This document shows positions 17,260 to 26,355 of a stretch of DNA of 64,000 bases, piece after piece. The stretch lies in the NCBI RefSeq assembly GCF_030373445.1, contig NZ_JAUCYU010000003.1, positions 248,001 through 312,000 of the forward strand. Reading direction: 5' to 3'. The position numbers and the translations under genes were made by a program. Every line of letters starts with the position of its first letter. Position 1 is the first letter of the stretch. Below the pieces are notes generated by a model. That model did no database searches and was not told where the DNA came from. It saw nothing but the letters and a program-made list of their open reading frames with translations. This stretch comes from Roseovarius sp. GTDB taxonomy: Bacteria; Pseudomonadota; Alphaproteobacteria; Rhodobacterales; Rhodobacteraceae.

Positions 17260-18126
17260 ATGGCGGGCGGCACGGCGATTAGCGGTGCGCGGGCCGGGCT
17301 GATTGCCCTGCTGTCGCCGGCCTACCTGTGGCTGACGGCGGCGATTTTCCTGCCGCTGTCGGCCATGCTGTTCTTCAGCCTTGTCACCGAGCTGCCCTTT
17401 GGCGGGGCGGAGTGGGCGTTCACGCTGGAGAATTACCGGGCGTTCTTCGAGACGCCGACTTATGCCACGCTGCTGTGGAAATCCGTCCGGCTGGGGCTGA
17501 TCGTGACGGTGGTGTGCCTTCTGGTGGGGTTTCCCTGCGCCTACGTGCTGGCCAAGGCGATAAGGGGGCGGGCGCGGGAGGCGTTGTTCCTGCTGGTGAT
17601 CCTGCCGTTCTGGTCGAACTCGCTGGTGCGGATCTTCTCGTGGGCGATCGTGCTGCGGGGGAACGGCGTGCTCGACCTCGGGCTGAACGCGCTGCTGCCT
17701 TTCGAGGTGGATGTGAGCCTGATGTTCACCACCCATGCCATCGTGATCGGGCTGGTACATTCCTACCTGCCTTACGTGATCCTGACCTCGTACCTGGCGC
17801 TGCAGGCGATCGACGACAACCTGATCGACGCGGCGCGGTCGATGGGAGCGGGCAAGCCGACGATCCTGTGGCGGCTGGTCCTGCCCTTGTCGCTTCCGGG
17901 GCTGGTGGCGGGCGCGGTGCTGATCTTCGTGCCGGTGGTGGGCGCGTTCATGGAGCCGCGCATCCTTGGCGGGCGGGTCGGCACCTATTACGGTACGGTG
18001 ATCGAGGACCAGTTCGTGGCGGTCTATAACTGGCCGCTGGGGGCGGCGTTGTCGTTCATCCTTCTGGCCGTGGTGCTGTTCATCCTCGCGGTGGCAAGTC
18101 CGATGCTGAAGCGGGCGCAGGCATGA
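17260..18126 (+). CDS. ABC transporter permease, PotB-like
   Basis: A membrane permease of 288 residues with about six transmembrane helices. It carries the EAA loop that contacts the ATPase, AARSMGAGKPTILWRLVLPLSLPG (about 188-211). It belongs to the binding-protein-dependent permeases of polyamine-type systems (PotB/HisM superfamily). ATG 17260 is taken as start because the upstream open codons overlap the potD-like stop region; GTG 17254 is an alternative. It overlaps the PotC-like gene by ATGA, so the two inner-membrane subunits are probably made in equal amounts. Confidence 0.87.
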   Translation: MAGGTAISGARAGLIALLSPAYLWLTAAIFLPLSAMLFFSLVTELPFGGAEWAFTLENYRAFFETPTYATLLWKSVRLGLIVTVVCLLVGFPCAYVLAKAIRGRAREALFLLVILPFWSNSLVRIFSWAIVLRGNGVLDLGLNALLPFEVDVSLMFTTHAIVIGLVHSYLPYVILTSYLALQAIDDNLIDAARSMGAGKPTILWRLVLPLSLPGLVAGAVLIFVPVVGAFMEPRILGGRVGTYYGTVIEDQFVAVYNWPLGAALSFILLAVVLFILAVASPMLKRAQA

Positions 18127-18908
18127 GCGGGGCGATGCTGGCGCGGCTGGGCAAGGTGTGGCTGGGGCTGATCCTGGTGTTCCTCTATGCGCCGATCCTG
18201 GTGATGGCGGCGATGTCGTTCAATGCCTCGCCCTATTACCAGCTGCCGTTCGAGTTCACGGTGGAGTGGTACGAGAAGCTGAGCGAGAACCGGGGCATCC
18301 TGCGGGCGGCGGCAAGGTCCGTGGGCATCGCGATGGTGACGACGGTGATCGCGACGGTGCTGGGCACGGCGGCGTCGCTGGCGCTGTTCCGCTACGAGTT
18401 CCGGGGCAAGGCGGTGCTGCGGGTGCTGCTGTTTCCGCCGATCGCGATACCGTGGCTGATCACCGGGACGGCGATGCTGGTGTTCTTTTTCGGCATCGGG
18501 CTGGGCCGGGGGACGCCGGCGGTGATCGTGGGGCACGTGGCGCTGGCGCTGCCCTACGTGATCGTGGTGGTGACCGCGCGGCTGGCGACGTTCGATCCGA
18601 CGCTGGAAGAGGCCGCGCGGGTGCTGGGCGCCGGGGGCTGGACGGTGACGCGGCGGGTGACATTGCCGTGGATCGCGCCGGGGATCATCGCCGGGGCGTT
18701 ATTCGCCTTTGCCATCAGCTTCGACCAGTTCGTGGTGTCCTATTTCCTGTCGGAGCCGGGGGACAGCACCTTGCCGGTGGTGATCTACACGGCGATCCGC
18801 AAGGGGTTCACGCCCGAGATCAACGCGGTCTCGACCCTCATCATCGTGGTGTCGATGGCGGTGATGCTGGTGGCGGCGCGGTTTTCGAATTTCGGGGGAG
18901 AGCGGTAG
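18123..18908 (+). CDS. ABC transporter permease, PotC-like
   Basis: The second inner-membrane subunit of the importer, 261 residues, about six transmembrane segments. The coupling loop EEAARVLGAGGWTVTRRVTLPWIAPG is at about 163-188. The N-terminus (GKVWLGLILVFLYAPILVMAAMSFN) is typical of PotC. It overlaps the preceding permease gene by four bases and its TAG shares one base with the GTG start of the ATPase gene, so the four transporter genes are tightly coupled. Confidence 0.87.
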   Translation: MSGAMLARLGKVWLGLILVFLYAPILVMAAMSFNASPYYQLPFEFTVEWYEKLSENRGILRAAARSVGIAMVTTVIATVLGTAASLALFRYEFRGKAVLRVLLFPPIAIPWLITGTAMLVFFFGIGLGRGTPAVIVGHVALALPYVIVVVTARLATFDPTLEEAARVLGAGGWTVTRRVTLPWIAPGIIAGALFAFAISFDQFVVSYFLSEPGDSTLPVVIYTAIRKGFTPEINAVSTLIIVVSMAVMLVAARFSNFGGER

Positions 18909-19936
18909 TGGCGCGGGTTTCGGTAGAGGGCATCGTCAAGCGGTACGGCACGGTTGCCGCGCTGGACGAGGTGAGCCTCGACTTCGAGGACGGCGGGCTG
19001 TTCGCGTTGCTGGGCCCGTCGGGGAGCGGGAAGACGACGCTGTTGCGGGCGATTGCCGGGTTCGTCTTTCCCGACCGGGGGCGTATCCGGATCGGGGATC
19101 AGCCGGTGGAGCGCGTACCGGTGGAGAAGCGCGATATCGGGATGATGTTCCAGAACTACGCGCTGTTTCCCAATATGAGCGTGGCCGACAACGTGGGGTT
19201 CGGGTTGCGGGTGCGGAAGGTGGGCGCGGCCGAGGAGCGGCGCCGGGTGGGCGAGGCGCTGGAGCTGGTGCAGCTCGAGGGGTTCGGCGGGCGCAAGCCG
19301 CACGAGCTGTCGGGCGGGCAGCGGCAGCGGGTGGCGCTGGCGCGGGCGATCGTGACCAACCCGCGCGTGCTGCTGCTGGACGAGCCCTTGTCGGCGCTGG
19401 ACAAGGCGTTGCGGGTGGACATGCAGTTCGAGCTGCGGCGGATTCAGCGGGAGATCGGGATCACCACCATCCTTGTCACCCATGACCAGGAAGAGGCGCT
19501 GACCCTGTCGGACCGGATCGGGATCTTGCGCGACGGGCGGCTGGTGCAGGCCGGGCCGCCGAGGGAGGTGTATAACGCGCCGGCCGACCTGTTCGCGGCA
19601 ACCTTCCTTGGCGAGGCGAATATCCTGCCCGGGGGCGGGGCCGGCATCGTGGTGCCGGAGGGCGTGGCGCCCGGCGCGGTGCTGGCGGTGCGGCCAGAGG
19701 CCATCGCGATGACGCGGACCGAGCCGGAGGGGGCGGGCCTGTCGAAATGCGTGGGCGTGCTGGAACGGCGGGTGTTCGCCGGGGCGATGGCGACCTGTCT
19801 TGTCAGGCGCGAGGATGGCGGCGAGATGAAGGTGGTCTCTCGCGATCAGGATATTCCCGCGGGGTTGACCGAGGGCGACCGGCTGTGGCTGAGCTGGCCC
19901 GTGGACAAGACGCTGGCCATTCCGCCGGAGGGCTGA
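18908..19936 (+). CDS. ABC transporter ATP-binding protein, PotA-like
   Basis: The 342-residue ATPase energises the importer. It has Walker A GPSGSGKTT (about 36-44), signature [14 protein letters not shown], Walker B VLLLDEPLSALD, the switch histidine in VTHDQEEAL, and a C-terminal TOBE-type regulatory domain (about 265-342). The start is GTG 18908, overlapping the PotC-like stop codon by one base. The open frame extending far upstream is a shadow of the permease gene. It closes the six-gene run that begins with the glycohydrolase; a short GC hairpin follows directly. Confidence 0.9.
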   Translation: MARVSVEGIVKRYGTVAALDEVSLDFEDGGLFALLGPSGSGKTTLLRAIAGFVFPDRGRIRIGDQPVERVPVEKRDIGMMFQNYALFPNMSVADNVGFGLRVRKVGAAEERRRVGEALELVQLEGFGGRKPHELSGGQRQRVALARAIVTNPRVLLLDEPLSALDKALRVDMQFELRRIQREIGITTILVTHDQEEALTLSDRIGILRDGRLVQAGPPREVYNAPADLFAATFLGEANILPGGGAGIVVPEGVAPGAVLAVRPEAIAMTRTEPEGAGLSKCVGVLERRVFAGAMATCLVRREDGGEMKVVSRDQDIPAGLTEGDRLWLSWPVDKTLAIPPEG

Positions 19937-19952
19937 GGCGGCGGGTGCCGCC
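19937..19952 (+). terminator. short GC hairpin after PotA-like gene
   Basis: GGCGGC and GCCGCC flank a GGGT loop immediately after the stop codon. No run of T follows, so termination strength is doubtful. The rest of the gap up to 20083 shows nothing else I can assign. Confidence 0.3.
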
Positions 19953-20083
19953 CTGCCCCGCCTAGAGACCAATCGAGACATCCGACATGGCAAGGCCGAC
20001 CCCTGCCCGCCCCGGCGGTGGCGGGGTGATTCCGGCCGGTCAGGGTTCGGTTGACGAATCGAGGAACCTGTGGAACCATCCTT

Positions 20084-20113
20084 TTATCGGACACCATGTC
20101 CGATAATCGGACA
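20084..20113. promoter_or_regulatory. IclR-type operator with three half-sites
   Basis: TTATCGGACA (20084-20093) and TGTCCGATAA (20097-20106) form a perfect 10-bp inverted repeat with a 3-base spacer. A third half-site ATCGGACA at 20106-20113 forms a second inverted pair with the middle one. The array lies 20 bases upstream of the IclR-family gene and is a likely autoregulatory site that may also govern the downstream dpp-like genes. Confidence 0.65.
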
Positions 20114-20133
20114 ATTATTGCTGCAAGCGTGCC

Positions 20134-20874
20134 ATGAGTTCGGAAATCAGCCTGTCGGCCAGCAAGGCCATGACGATCTTCACCGAGATGTGCGAACGGG
20201 GTGAGCCCTGCACGCTGGCGGATATCGTACGGGCGACGGGTTATCCGCGGACGGTGACCAACCGGATGGTGGCGACGCTGGTGCATCACGGCTTCATCGA
20301 CCGGCACGATGAGAGCGGGCTTTACAGCGTCAGCCCGCTGGCCCTGCACATGGTCAACAAGGCGTTCCGGAGCGACCCGCTTCTGACCCGGGTCGAGCAG
20401 ATGATGCGGCAGATCGTGAACCGGACGGCGGACAACGCATTGTTCATGATCCGCAACGACCGGCATGCCTACGTGATCCGGCGGGCGGAGGGGGCCTCGC
20501 CCATCAAGGTGTACGGCTCGCAGGTTGGCATGAGCCTTCCGCTGCATTGCGGGGGGGCGCCGATGGTGCTGCTGGCCCATTGCGAGCCGGCGTTCATCGA
20601 CGATTACCTGAGCGGCCCGCTGGAGGCGCGGACGGAGCATACCTGCACCGACGCGGGCAAGATCCGCGAGCGGCTCATCCGGATACGGGAAGACGGCTAT
20701 GCGTTCAGCCGGGAAGACCTGTTCGAATACGTGGTCGCCATCGGCGCGCCCGTCTTCGACGACCGCAACAGGCTGGCGGGGGCGATCAGCGTGGGAAACA
20801 TCACGCAGCGCTATCCGCCGGAGAGAATGGAAGATGTCAGGCAGATCCTGATCGAGGAGATTGCCCGGTACTGA
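20134..20874 (+). CDS. IclR family transcriptional regulator
   Basis: A regulator of 246 residues with an N-terminal winged helix (SASKAMTIFTEMCE, LADIVRATGYPRTVTNRMVATL) and the C-terminal IclR effector domain (GMSLPLHCGGAPMVLLAH, EDGYAFSREDLFEYVVAIGAPVFD, GAISVGNITQRYP). The glycine/cysteine stretch LHCGGAP corresponds to the effector-pocket loop of the family. A clear three-half-site palindrome array stands in front of it. It precedes the peptide transporter operon on the same strand with a 47-base gap, so it most likely senses a product of the imported compound. Confidence 0.9.
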   Translation: MSSEISLSASKAMTIFTEMCERGEPCTLADIVRATGYPRTVTNRMVATLVHHGFIDRHDESGLYSVSPLALHMVNKAFRSDPLLTRVEQMMRQIVNRTADNALFMIRNDRHAYVIRRAEGASPIKVYGSQVGMSLPLHCGGAPMVLLAHCEPAFIDDYLSGPLEARTEHTCTDAGKIRERLIRIREDGYAFSREDLFEYVVAIGAPVFDDRNRLAGAISVGNITQRYPPERMEDVRQILIEEIARY

Positions 20875-20921
20875 CCGGAAAAGACAACGAGACCCCAACA
20901 GAAAAACAGGGAGACAAAGGT

Positions 20922-22439
20922 ATGAAATTCAAGTTTCTGCTAACGGCCGCGGTGGCCGTGGCCCTTCAGGCGGCGCCCGGTGCCGCGCAGCAATCGGAGA
21001 ACACGCTGCGCTGGACGAGCGAGGCGTCGCTGACCACGATCGACCCGTATTTCAACTATCACCGCGAGGCGATGCTGCTGAACGGCCAGCTTGTCTGGGA
21101 TACGCTGGCCTACAAGACCGCCGATGGCGAGTACCTGCCGCTTCTGGCGACGGAGTGGGAGTGGATCGACGACCAGACGCTCGAATTCAAGCTGCGCGAC
21201 GACGTAAAGTGGCATGACGGCGAGCCGTTCACCATCGAGGATGCGGTTTACACGTTCAACTACATCTCGACGCCCGAGAACGGCGTCAACGTGCAGAGCA
21301 ACGTGAACTGGATCGAGAGTGCCGAAGCCGTGGACGAGACCACGCTGCGGCTGAACCTGAAGAAGCCCTTCCCTGCGGCGATGGAGTATATCTCGACGCT
21401 GCACGCGATCCTGCCGGACGGGTTTTTCGGGGATACCGGACAGGCCGGCGCCAATGGCCGGCTGGTTGGCACGGGCCCTTACAAGGTGGCCGATTTCGTG
21501 CAGGGCGACCGCATCCGGGTGGAGGCGTTCGACGGCTATTTCGCGGACAGCCCCAAGGGGATGCCGACGTTCGACGCCATCGTTTATCGCACGATCCCCG
21601 ACACCTCGACCCAGATTGCCGAGCTGCTGAGCGGCGGGGTCGACTGGATCTGGCGGGTGCCGCCGGACCAGGCGGAGCCGATGTCGGGCGTGCCGGACAT
21701 CACCGTGTCGGCGGACGAGACCATGCGCATCAGCTTCCTGTCGATGAACCTGAGGGACATGGAGGGCGGCAACCCGATGCAGGATGCGAAGGTACGCGAG
21801 GCCGTGGCGCTGGCGATCGACCGGCAGACCATCGTCGACCAGGTGATCGGCGAGGGCTCGACCGTGATCAACTCGCCCTGTTTCCGCACGCAGTTCGGCT
21901 GCATCGAGAATGCGACGGATATCGGCTATGATCCGGAGAAGGCCAAGGAACTGTTGGCCGAGGCCGGGTACGGGGACGGCATGACCGTGCGCATGACCTC
22001 GTACCGCAGCCGGGAATGGACCGAGGCGGTCTCGGGCTACCTGGCCAACGTGGGCATCAACGTGGAGGCCAGCGTTCTGGACTATGCCAACGCCCGCGAG
22101 CGGGTGGTGAACAACGAGGTCAACATGATGCTGGGCGACTGGGGCTCTTACGGGGTCAACGACGTGTCGGCGCTGTTGAACAACTTCTTCACCCTGTCGG
22201 AAGACGACATGGCGCAGGACGAGGCGGTATCCGAGGCGCTGCTGGCGGCGGCGCAGACCGCCGATCCGGACGCGCGGATGGAGCAGTACGAGTTCGCGGT
22301 GAACGAGATCGCCGACAAGCTGTACTGGTACCCGATGTGGACCCATCCGACGACCTATGCCTACAACTCGAACCTCGAATTCGAGAGCCATCCCGACGAG
22401 AACCCCCGGTTCTTCATGTCGAAATGGGCCGACGAGTGA
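20922..22439 (+). CDS. dipeptide/oligopeptide-type ABC transporter solute-binding protein
   Basis: The 505-residue SBP_bac_5 family protein has a Sec signal peptide (MKFKFLLTAAVAVALQAAPG, cleavage near AAQ). It shows the classic motifs ENTLRWTSEASLTTIDPYF, LEFKLRDDVKWHDGEPF and GTGPYKVADF. It collects peptides or peptide-like compounds in the periplasm. ATG 20922 is the start since the signal peptide begins there and GGGAGACAAAGG precedes it. The four following genes encode the matching permeases and ATPases, and a gamma-glutamyltranspeptidase gene ends the operon. Gamma-glutamyl compounds such as glutathione are therefore plausible ligands. Confidence 0.9.
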   Translation: MKFKFLLTAAVAVALQAAPGAAQQSENTLRWTSEASLTTIDPYFNYHREAMLLNGQLVWDTLAYKTADGEYLPLLATEWEWIDDQTLEFKLRDDVKWHDGEPFTIEDAVYTFNYISTPENGVNVQSNVNWIESAEAVDETTLRLNLKKPFPAAMEYISTLHAILPDGFFGDTGQAGANGRLVGTGPYKVADFVQGDRIRVEAFDGYFADSPKGMPTFDAIVYRTIPDTSTQIAELLSGGVDWIWRVPPDQAEPMSGVPDITVSADETMRISFLSMNLRDMEGGNPMQDAKVREAVALAIDRQTIVDQVIGEGSTVINSPCFRTQFGCIENATDIGYDPEKAKELLAEAGYGDGMTVRMTSYRSREWTEAVSGYLANVGINVEASVLDYANARERVVNNEVNMMLGDWGSYGVNDVSALLNNFFTLSEDDMAQDEAVSEALLAAAQTADPDARMEQYEFAVNEIADKLYWYPMWTHPTTYAYNSNLEFESHPDENPRFFMSKWADE

Positions 22440-22459
22440 CGACGGGGCGGGTCTAGGGA

Positions 22460-23377
22460 ATGCTTCGGTTCATCTTTAGACGCGCCGCGGTCGGGGTGCT
22501 GGTGCTGGTGGCGGTGGCCATCCTCACCTTCGCCCTGACCAACGCGGCCGTGGACCCTGCGCGCGCCATCGCGGGCGACAGTGCCACGGCCGACGATATC
22601 CGGGCGATCCGCGAGCTTTACGGCTTCGACCGCCCTTTGCATATCCAGTTCCTGGCCTGGGCGCAGGACATCATCCAGGGAGACCTGGGCCAGTCCTACC
22701 GCCAGCGCCGGCCGGTGTCGGACGTGGTGCTGGAACGGCTGCCGGTGACGATGATCCTTGGGGCGACGGCCTTCCTTCTGGCGGTGGTCGTGGCGATCCC
22801 GCTGGGGATCCTTGCGGGGCTGAAGCCAAATTCGTGGATCGACCGCTGCGCCCTGACCATCGCGGTGCTGGGACAGGCGGTTCCGAATTTCTGGCTGGCG
22901 CTGATGGGGATCGTGATCTTCTCGGTGCAGTTGCGGCTGTTGCCGGCGTCGGGGTCGGGCACGTGGCAGAGTTTCGTTCTGCCGTCGGTCGCGCTGGCCT
23001 ATTACGCGATGCCGACGCTGATGCGGCTGACGCGGGCGGGGATGATCGACACGCTGCAATCGGATTACGTGAGAACCGCGCGGGCCAAGGGGCTGTTGCC
23101 GCCGCAGGTGGTGCTGAAGCACGCGCTGCGCAACGCGATTTTGCCGCTGGTGTCGGTCTCGGCGGTGCAGCTGGGGATGATGCTGGGCGGTTCGGTGGTG
23201 ATCGAGACGATCTTTGCGATGCAGGGGATCGGCTACCTGGCGTGGGAATCGATCACCATGTCGGACCCGCCGGTGGTGCAGGCCATCGTGCTGACCATCG
23301 CCAGTTTCTACGTCGTGCTGACCTTTTCGGCGGACGTGATCAACGCGTGGCTCGATCCGCGCCTGCGGGGGAGCTGA
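22460..23377 (+). CDS. peptide-type ABC transporter permease, DppB-like
   Basis: The 305-residue inner-membrane permease starts MLRFIFRRAAVGVLVLVAVAILTF, the signature DppB/OppB N-terminus. It continues with about six transmembrane helices and the coupling loop DYVRTARAKGLLPPQVVLKHALRNAILP (about 195-225). It pairs with the DppC-like permease encoded nine bases downstream. Part of the same importer as the solute-binding protein before it. Confidence 0.9.
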   Translation: MLRFIFRRAAVGVLVLVAVAILTFALTNAAVDPARAIAGDSATADDIRAIRELYGFDRPLHIQFLAWAQDIIQGDLGQSYRQRRPVSDVVLERLPVTMILGATAFLLAVVVAIPLGILAGLKPNSWIDRCALTIAVLGQAVPNFWLALMGIVIFSVQLRLLPASGSGTWQSFVLPSVALAYYAMPTLMRLTRAGMIDTLQSDYVRTARAKGLLPPQVVLKHALRNAILPLVSVSAVQLGMMLGGSVVIETIFAMQGIGYLAWESITMSDPPVVQAIVLTIASFYVVLTFSADVINAWLDPRLRGS

Positions 23378-23386
23378 GGGCGCGAG

Positions 23387-24310
23387 ATGACGACGGCAGG
23401 CCATAACGCGACCGCCAGCGAGCGGGAGGAGAGCATCGCCCGGCGGCGCAGCGCGATCTCGCGTTACCTGGGACATCGGAGCCTTGTGATCGGGGGTGTC
23501 GGGCTGGCGCTGCTGATCCTGATCGCGGTCTTCGCGCCGCTGCTGACGTGGCACGACCCCTACATGCAGGACCTGACCAGCCGGCGGATTCCGCCGATCT
23601 GGCACGGGTGGTTCTACGACAATCCCAAGGCCGGGTGGCTGCACCCGCTGGGGACCGACCCGCTGGGGCGGGATTACTTCACGCGGCTGGTCTATGGCGC
23701 GCGGATCTCGCTGTTCGTGGGGTTCTCGGTGGTGGCGCTGTCCTGCGTGATCGGCACGACGCTGGGCGTGCTGGCGGGGTATTTCGGCGGGCGGATCGAC
23801 GCGGTGATCTCGTTCATCGTGACGACGCGGCTGTCGATGCCGGTGGTGCTGGTGGCGCTGGCGGTGGTGTCGATCTTCGACGGGTCGCTGCAGGTGGTGA
23901 TCCTGGTGCTGGGGCTGTTGCTGTGGGACCGGTTCGCCGTGGTGATGCGATCGGTGACGTTGCAGATCAAGAGCCAGGAATTCGTGACCGCCGCGCGGGC
24001 GGTGGGCTGTTCGAACCTGCGGATCATCCTGACGGAGATCATGCCCAACGTGGCCAATTCGCTGATCATCGTGGCGACGATCGAGATGGCGGTGGCGATC
24101 ATCTACGAGGCGTCGCTGTCGTTTCTGGGGCTGGGGATACAGCCGCCCCTGCCCTCGTGGGGGCTGATGCTGGCGGAGGCGCGGCCGGAGATCTTCTTTG
24201 CGGCGTGGATGATCACGCTGCCGGGGATCGCGCTGTTCCTGCTGGTGCTGTTCGTGAACCTGCTGGGCGACGGCGTGCGCGACATCACGGCACCGGAGGG
24301 ACGGGCATGA
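23387..24310 (+). CDS. peptide-type ABC transporter permease, DppC-like
   Basis: The 307-residue permease has the N-terminal cytoplasmic extension and first helix typical of DppC (SLVIGGVGLALLILIAVFAPLL), the HPLGTDPLGRDYFTRLVYGAR motif, and the coupling loop FVTAARAVGCSNLRIILTEIMPN (about 198-220). It forms the heterodimeric channel with the DppB-like protein. Its stop codon overlaps the DppD-like start by ATGA. Confidence 0.9.
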   Translation: MTTAGHNATASEREESIARRRSAISRYLGHRSLVIGGVGLALLILIAVFAPLLTWHDPYMQDLTSRRIPPIWHGWFYDNPKAGWLHPLGTDPLGRDYFTRLVYGARISLFVGFSVVALSCVIGTTLGVLAGYFGGRIDAVISFIVTTRLSMPVVLVALAVVSIFDGSLQVVILVLGLLLWDRFAVVMRSVTLQIKSQEFVTAARAVGCSNLRIILTEIMPNVANSLIIVATIEMAVAIIYEASLSFLGLGIQPPLPSWGLMLAEARPEIFFAAWMITLPGIALFLLVLFVNLLGDGVRDITAPEGRA

Positions 24311-25338
24311 GCGACGGGACGACAGGGCCGGTTCTGGAGGTCGAGAACCTCGGGGTGGAACTGCCGACGAGAAGCGGGCCGTTGCAGGCGGTGCAGGGCG
24401 TCGACCTGACGATCACGCCGGGCGAGACGCTGTGCGTGGTGGGCGAGTCGGGCTGTGGCAAGTCGATGACGTCGCTGGCGATCATGGGGCTTCTGCCGAA
24501 GGCGGCGAAGGTGCCGCAGGGGCGGATCAGCTTCAAGGGGACGAACCTTCTGGAACTGGGCCCGAGAGAGATGTCGACCCTCAGGGGCGACCGGATCGCG
24601 ATGATCTTCCAGGAGCCGATGACCTCGCTCAACCCGGTATTCACCATCGGCGACCAGCTGACCGAGACGCTGCGGCGGCACCGCAAGGTGACGCGCAAGC
24701 AGGCGGTGGCGCGGGCGGTGGAACTGCTGGAGCTGGTGGGGATCAGCGGGGCCGAGCGGCGGCTGCGGCAGTATCCTTACCAGTTGTCGGGGGGCCTCCG
24801 GCAGCGGGTGATGATCGCGATGGCGCTGATGTGCGACCCGGAGCTTCTGATCGCGGACGAGCCGACGACGGCGCTGGACGTGACGATCCAGGCGCAGATC
24901 CTGGGCCTTCTGGCGAAGATCCAGAAGGAGCTGGGCACGGCGATAATGCTGATCACCCATGACCTTGGGGTGGTGAGCCGGATCGCCGACAAGGTGGCGG
25001 TGATGTATGCCGGGCAGATCGTCGAGACCGGCAGCGCAGAACGGGTGTTCCGCGACCCGCTGCACCCCTACACGCAAGGGCTTTTGCGATGCATCCCGGT
25101 GCCGGGGAAGACACGGCGGGGCGAGCCGCTGGGGACGATCCGGGGGATGGTGCCGAACCTGGTGGGGGAAATGGGGACCTGTCACTTCCTCGACCGGTGC
25201 CCGTTCGCGCATGACGCCTGTCGCACGCGGATACCGCTGTTCGAGCCGGAGGCGGGCCACGCGGTGAGGTGCGTGCGGACGCTTGAGGAGATGCGCGCGA
25301 GCCAGCCCGGCCGCGAGGAGACGGAGGCGGCGCGATGA
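24307..25338 (+). CDS. peptide-type ABC transporter ATPase, DppD-like
   Basis: A 343-residue ATPase of the dipeptide/oligopeptide class. It has Walker [10 protein letters not shown], a signature [15 protein letters not shown], Walker [13 protein letters not shown] and switch ITHDLGVV. The C-terminal oligopeptide-ATPase extension holds the four-cysteine region ([14 protein letters not shown] and a later C) that in this class can bind an iron-sulfur cluster. The true start is ATG 24307; the long frame upstream is a shadow of the permease gene. It works as a heterodimer with the next gene product. Confidence 0.9.
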   Translation: MSDGTTGPVLEVENLGVELPTRSGPLQAVQGVDLTITPGETLCVVGESGCGKSMTSLAIMGLLPKAAKVPQGRISFKGTNLLELGPREMSTLRGDRIAMIFQEPMTSLNPVFTIGDQLTETLRRHRKVTRKQAVARAVELLELVGISGAERRLRQYPYQLSGGLRQRVMIAMALMCDPELLIADEPTTALDVTIQAQILGLLAKIQKELGTAIMLITHDLGVVSRIADKVAVMYAGQIVETGSAERVFRDPLHPYTQGLLRCIPVPGKTRRGEPLGTIRGMVPNLVGEMGTCHFLDRCPFAHDACRTRIPLFEPEAGHAVRCVRTLEEMRASQPGREETEAAR

Positions 25339-26354
25339 CCGGGACGCGAGACGACGCGCCGATCATGGAGGCGCAGGGTCTGACCAAAACCTATACGCTG
25401 TCCTCGGGGCTGCTGGGGAAGAAGCGGACGCTGCACGCGGTGCGCGGGCTGGACCTCGATTTGCGGCGGGGCGATATCCTGGGGATCGTGGGGGAGTCGG
25501 GCTGTGGCAAGTCCACCCTGTCGCGGATGCTTCTGGGGCTGGAGGCGCCGACGGAAGGCGTGGTGCGCATCGGCGGCCAGCCGGTGGAGCAGATCGGCCG
25601 GGCGGCGCTGTCGCGGAAGGTGCAGCCGATCTTCCAGGATCCGTTCTCGTCGCTGAACCCGCGCAAGACGATCGAGTCGATCATCTCGTTGCCGCTGAGG
25701 CTGCACGGGATCGGCGACGCGGCCTCGCGGCGCCGGGAGGTGCGGGAGATGATGGAGCGGGTGGGCCTGCCGAGCCGGGTGGCGAAGGGCTATCCCAGCC
25801 AGCTTTCGGGCGGGCAGCGGCAGCGGGTATCGATCGCGCGGGCGCTGATCACCCGGCCCGAGATCGTGATCTGCGACGAGCCCACCTCGGCGCTGGACGT
25901 GTCGGTGCAGAGCCAGATCCTGAACATGCTGCAGGAGCTGCGGGACGAGCTGAACCTGACCTATATCGTGATCACGCACGACCTTGCCGTGGTCGAGCAC
26001 TTGGCGACGGAGATCGCGGTGATGTACCTGGGCCGGATCGTCGAGCGGGCCGAGACCGAGCGGTTCTTCGGCGACCCGCAGCACCCCTATAGCCGGGCGC
26101 TGCTGAAATCGGTGATGACGCCGGACACGAGCCTGGGGATTCCCGAGCTTGGCCTCGGCACCGCCTTTCCCGACCCGGCGAACCCGCCGCCGGGCTGTGC
26201 CTTTCACCCCCGTTGCGCCAAGCGGTTCGAGGGGTGCGACCGAATCGCGCCCGTGCCGGTGCCCCGCGCGGGCGGCGGCCACGTGGAATGCCGCCTGTTT
26301 GAAACGCCGGAGGCCGCCGGGCTGCCGGACCCAGCCATGACAAAGGAACGCTGA
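25335..26354 (+). CDS. peptide-type ABC transporter ATPase, DppF-like
   Basis: A 339-residue ATPase partner. Walker [23 protein letters not shown], signature [15 protein letters not shown], Walker [13 protein letters not shown] and switch [10 protein letters not shown] are all present. A C-terminal [16 protein letters not shown] segment gives the class-specific cysteines. It overlaps the DppD-like gene by ATGA, and only one base separates its stop from the transpeptidase start, so uptake and hydrolysis genes are translated as a unit. Confidence 0.9.
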   Translation: MTGTRDDAPIMEAQGLTKTYTLSSGLLGKKRTLHAVRGLDLDLRRGDILGIVGESGCGKSTLSRMLLGLEAPTEGVVRIGGQPVEQIGRAALSRKVQPIFQDPFSSLNPRKTIESIISLPLRLHGIGDAASRRREVREMMERVGLPSRVAKGYPSQLSGGQRQRVSIARALITRPEIVICDEPTSALDVSVQSQILNMLQELRDELNLTYIVITHDLAVVEHLATEIAVMYLGRIVERAETERFFGDPQHPYSRALLKSVMTPDTSLGIPELGLGTAFPDPANPPPGCAFHPRCAKRFEGCDRIAPVPVPRAGGGHVECRLFETPEAAGLPDPAMTKER

Positions 26355-26355
26355 G

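Noticed and set aside
18158..19936. A long frame that appears to fuse an extra N-terminal region to the PotA-like ATPase.
   Set aside because: The upstream part is a shadow of the PotC-like permease; GTG 18908 gives the normal ATPase N-terminus.
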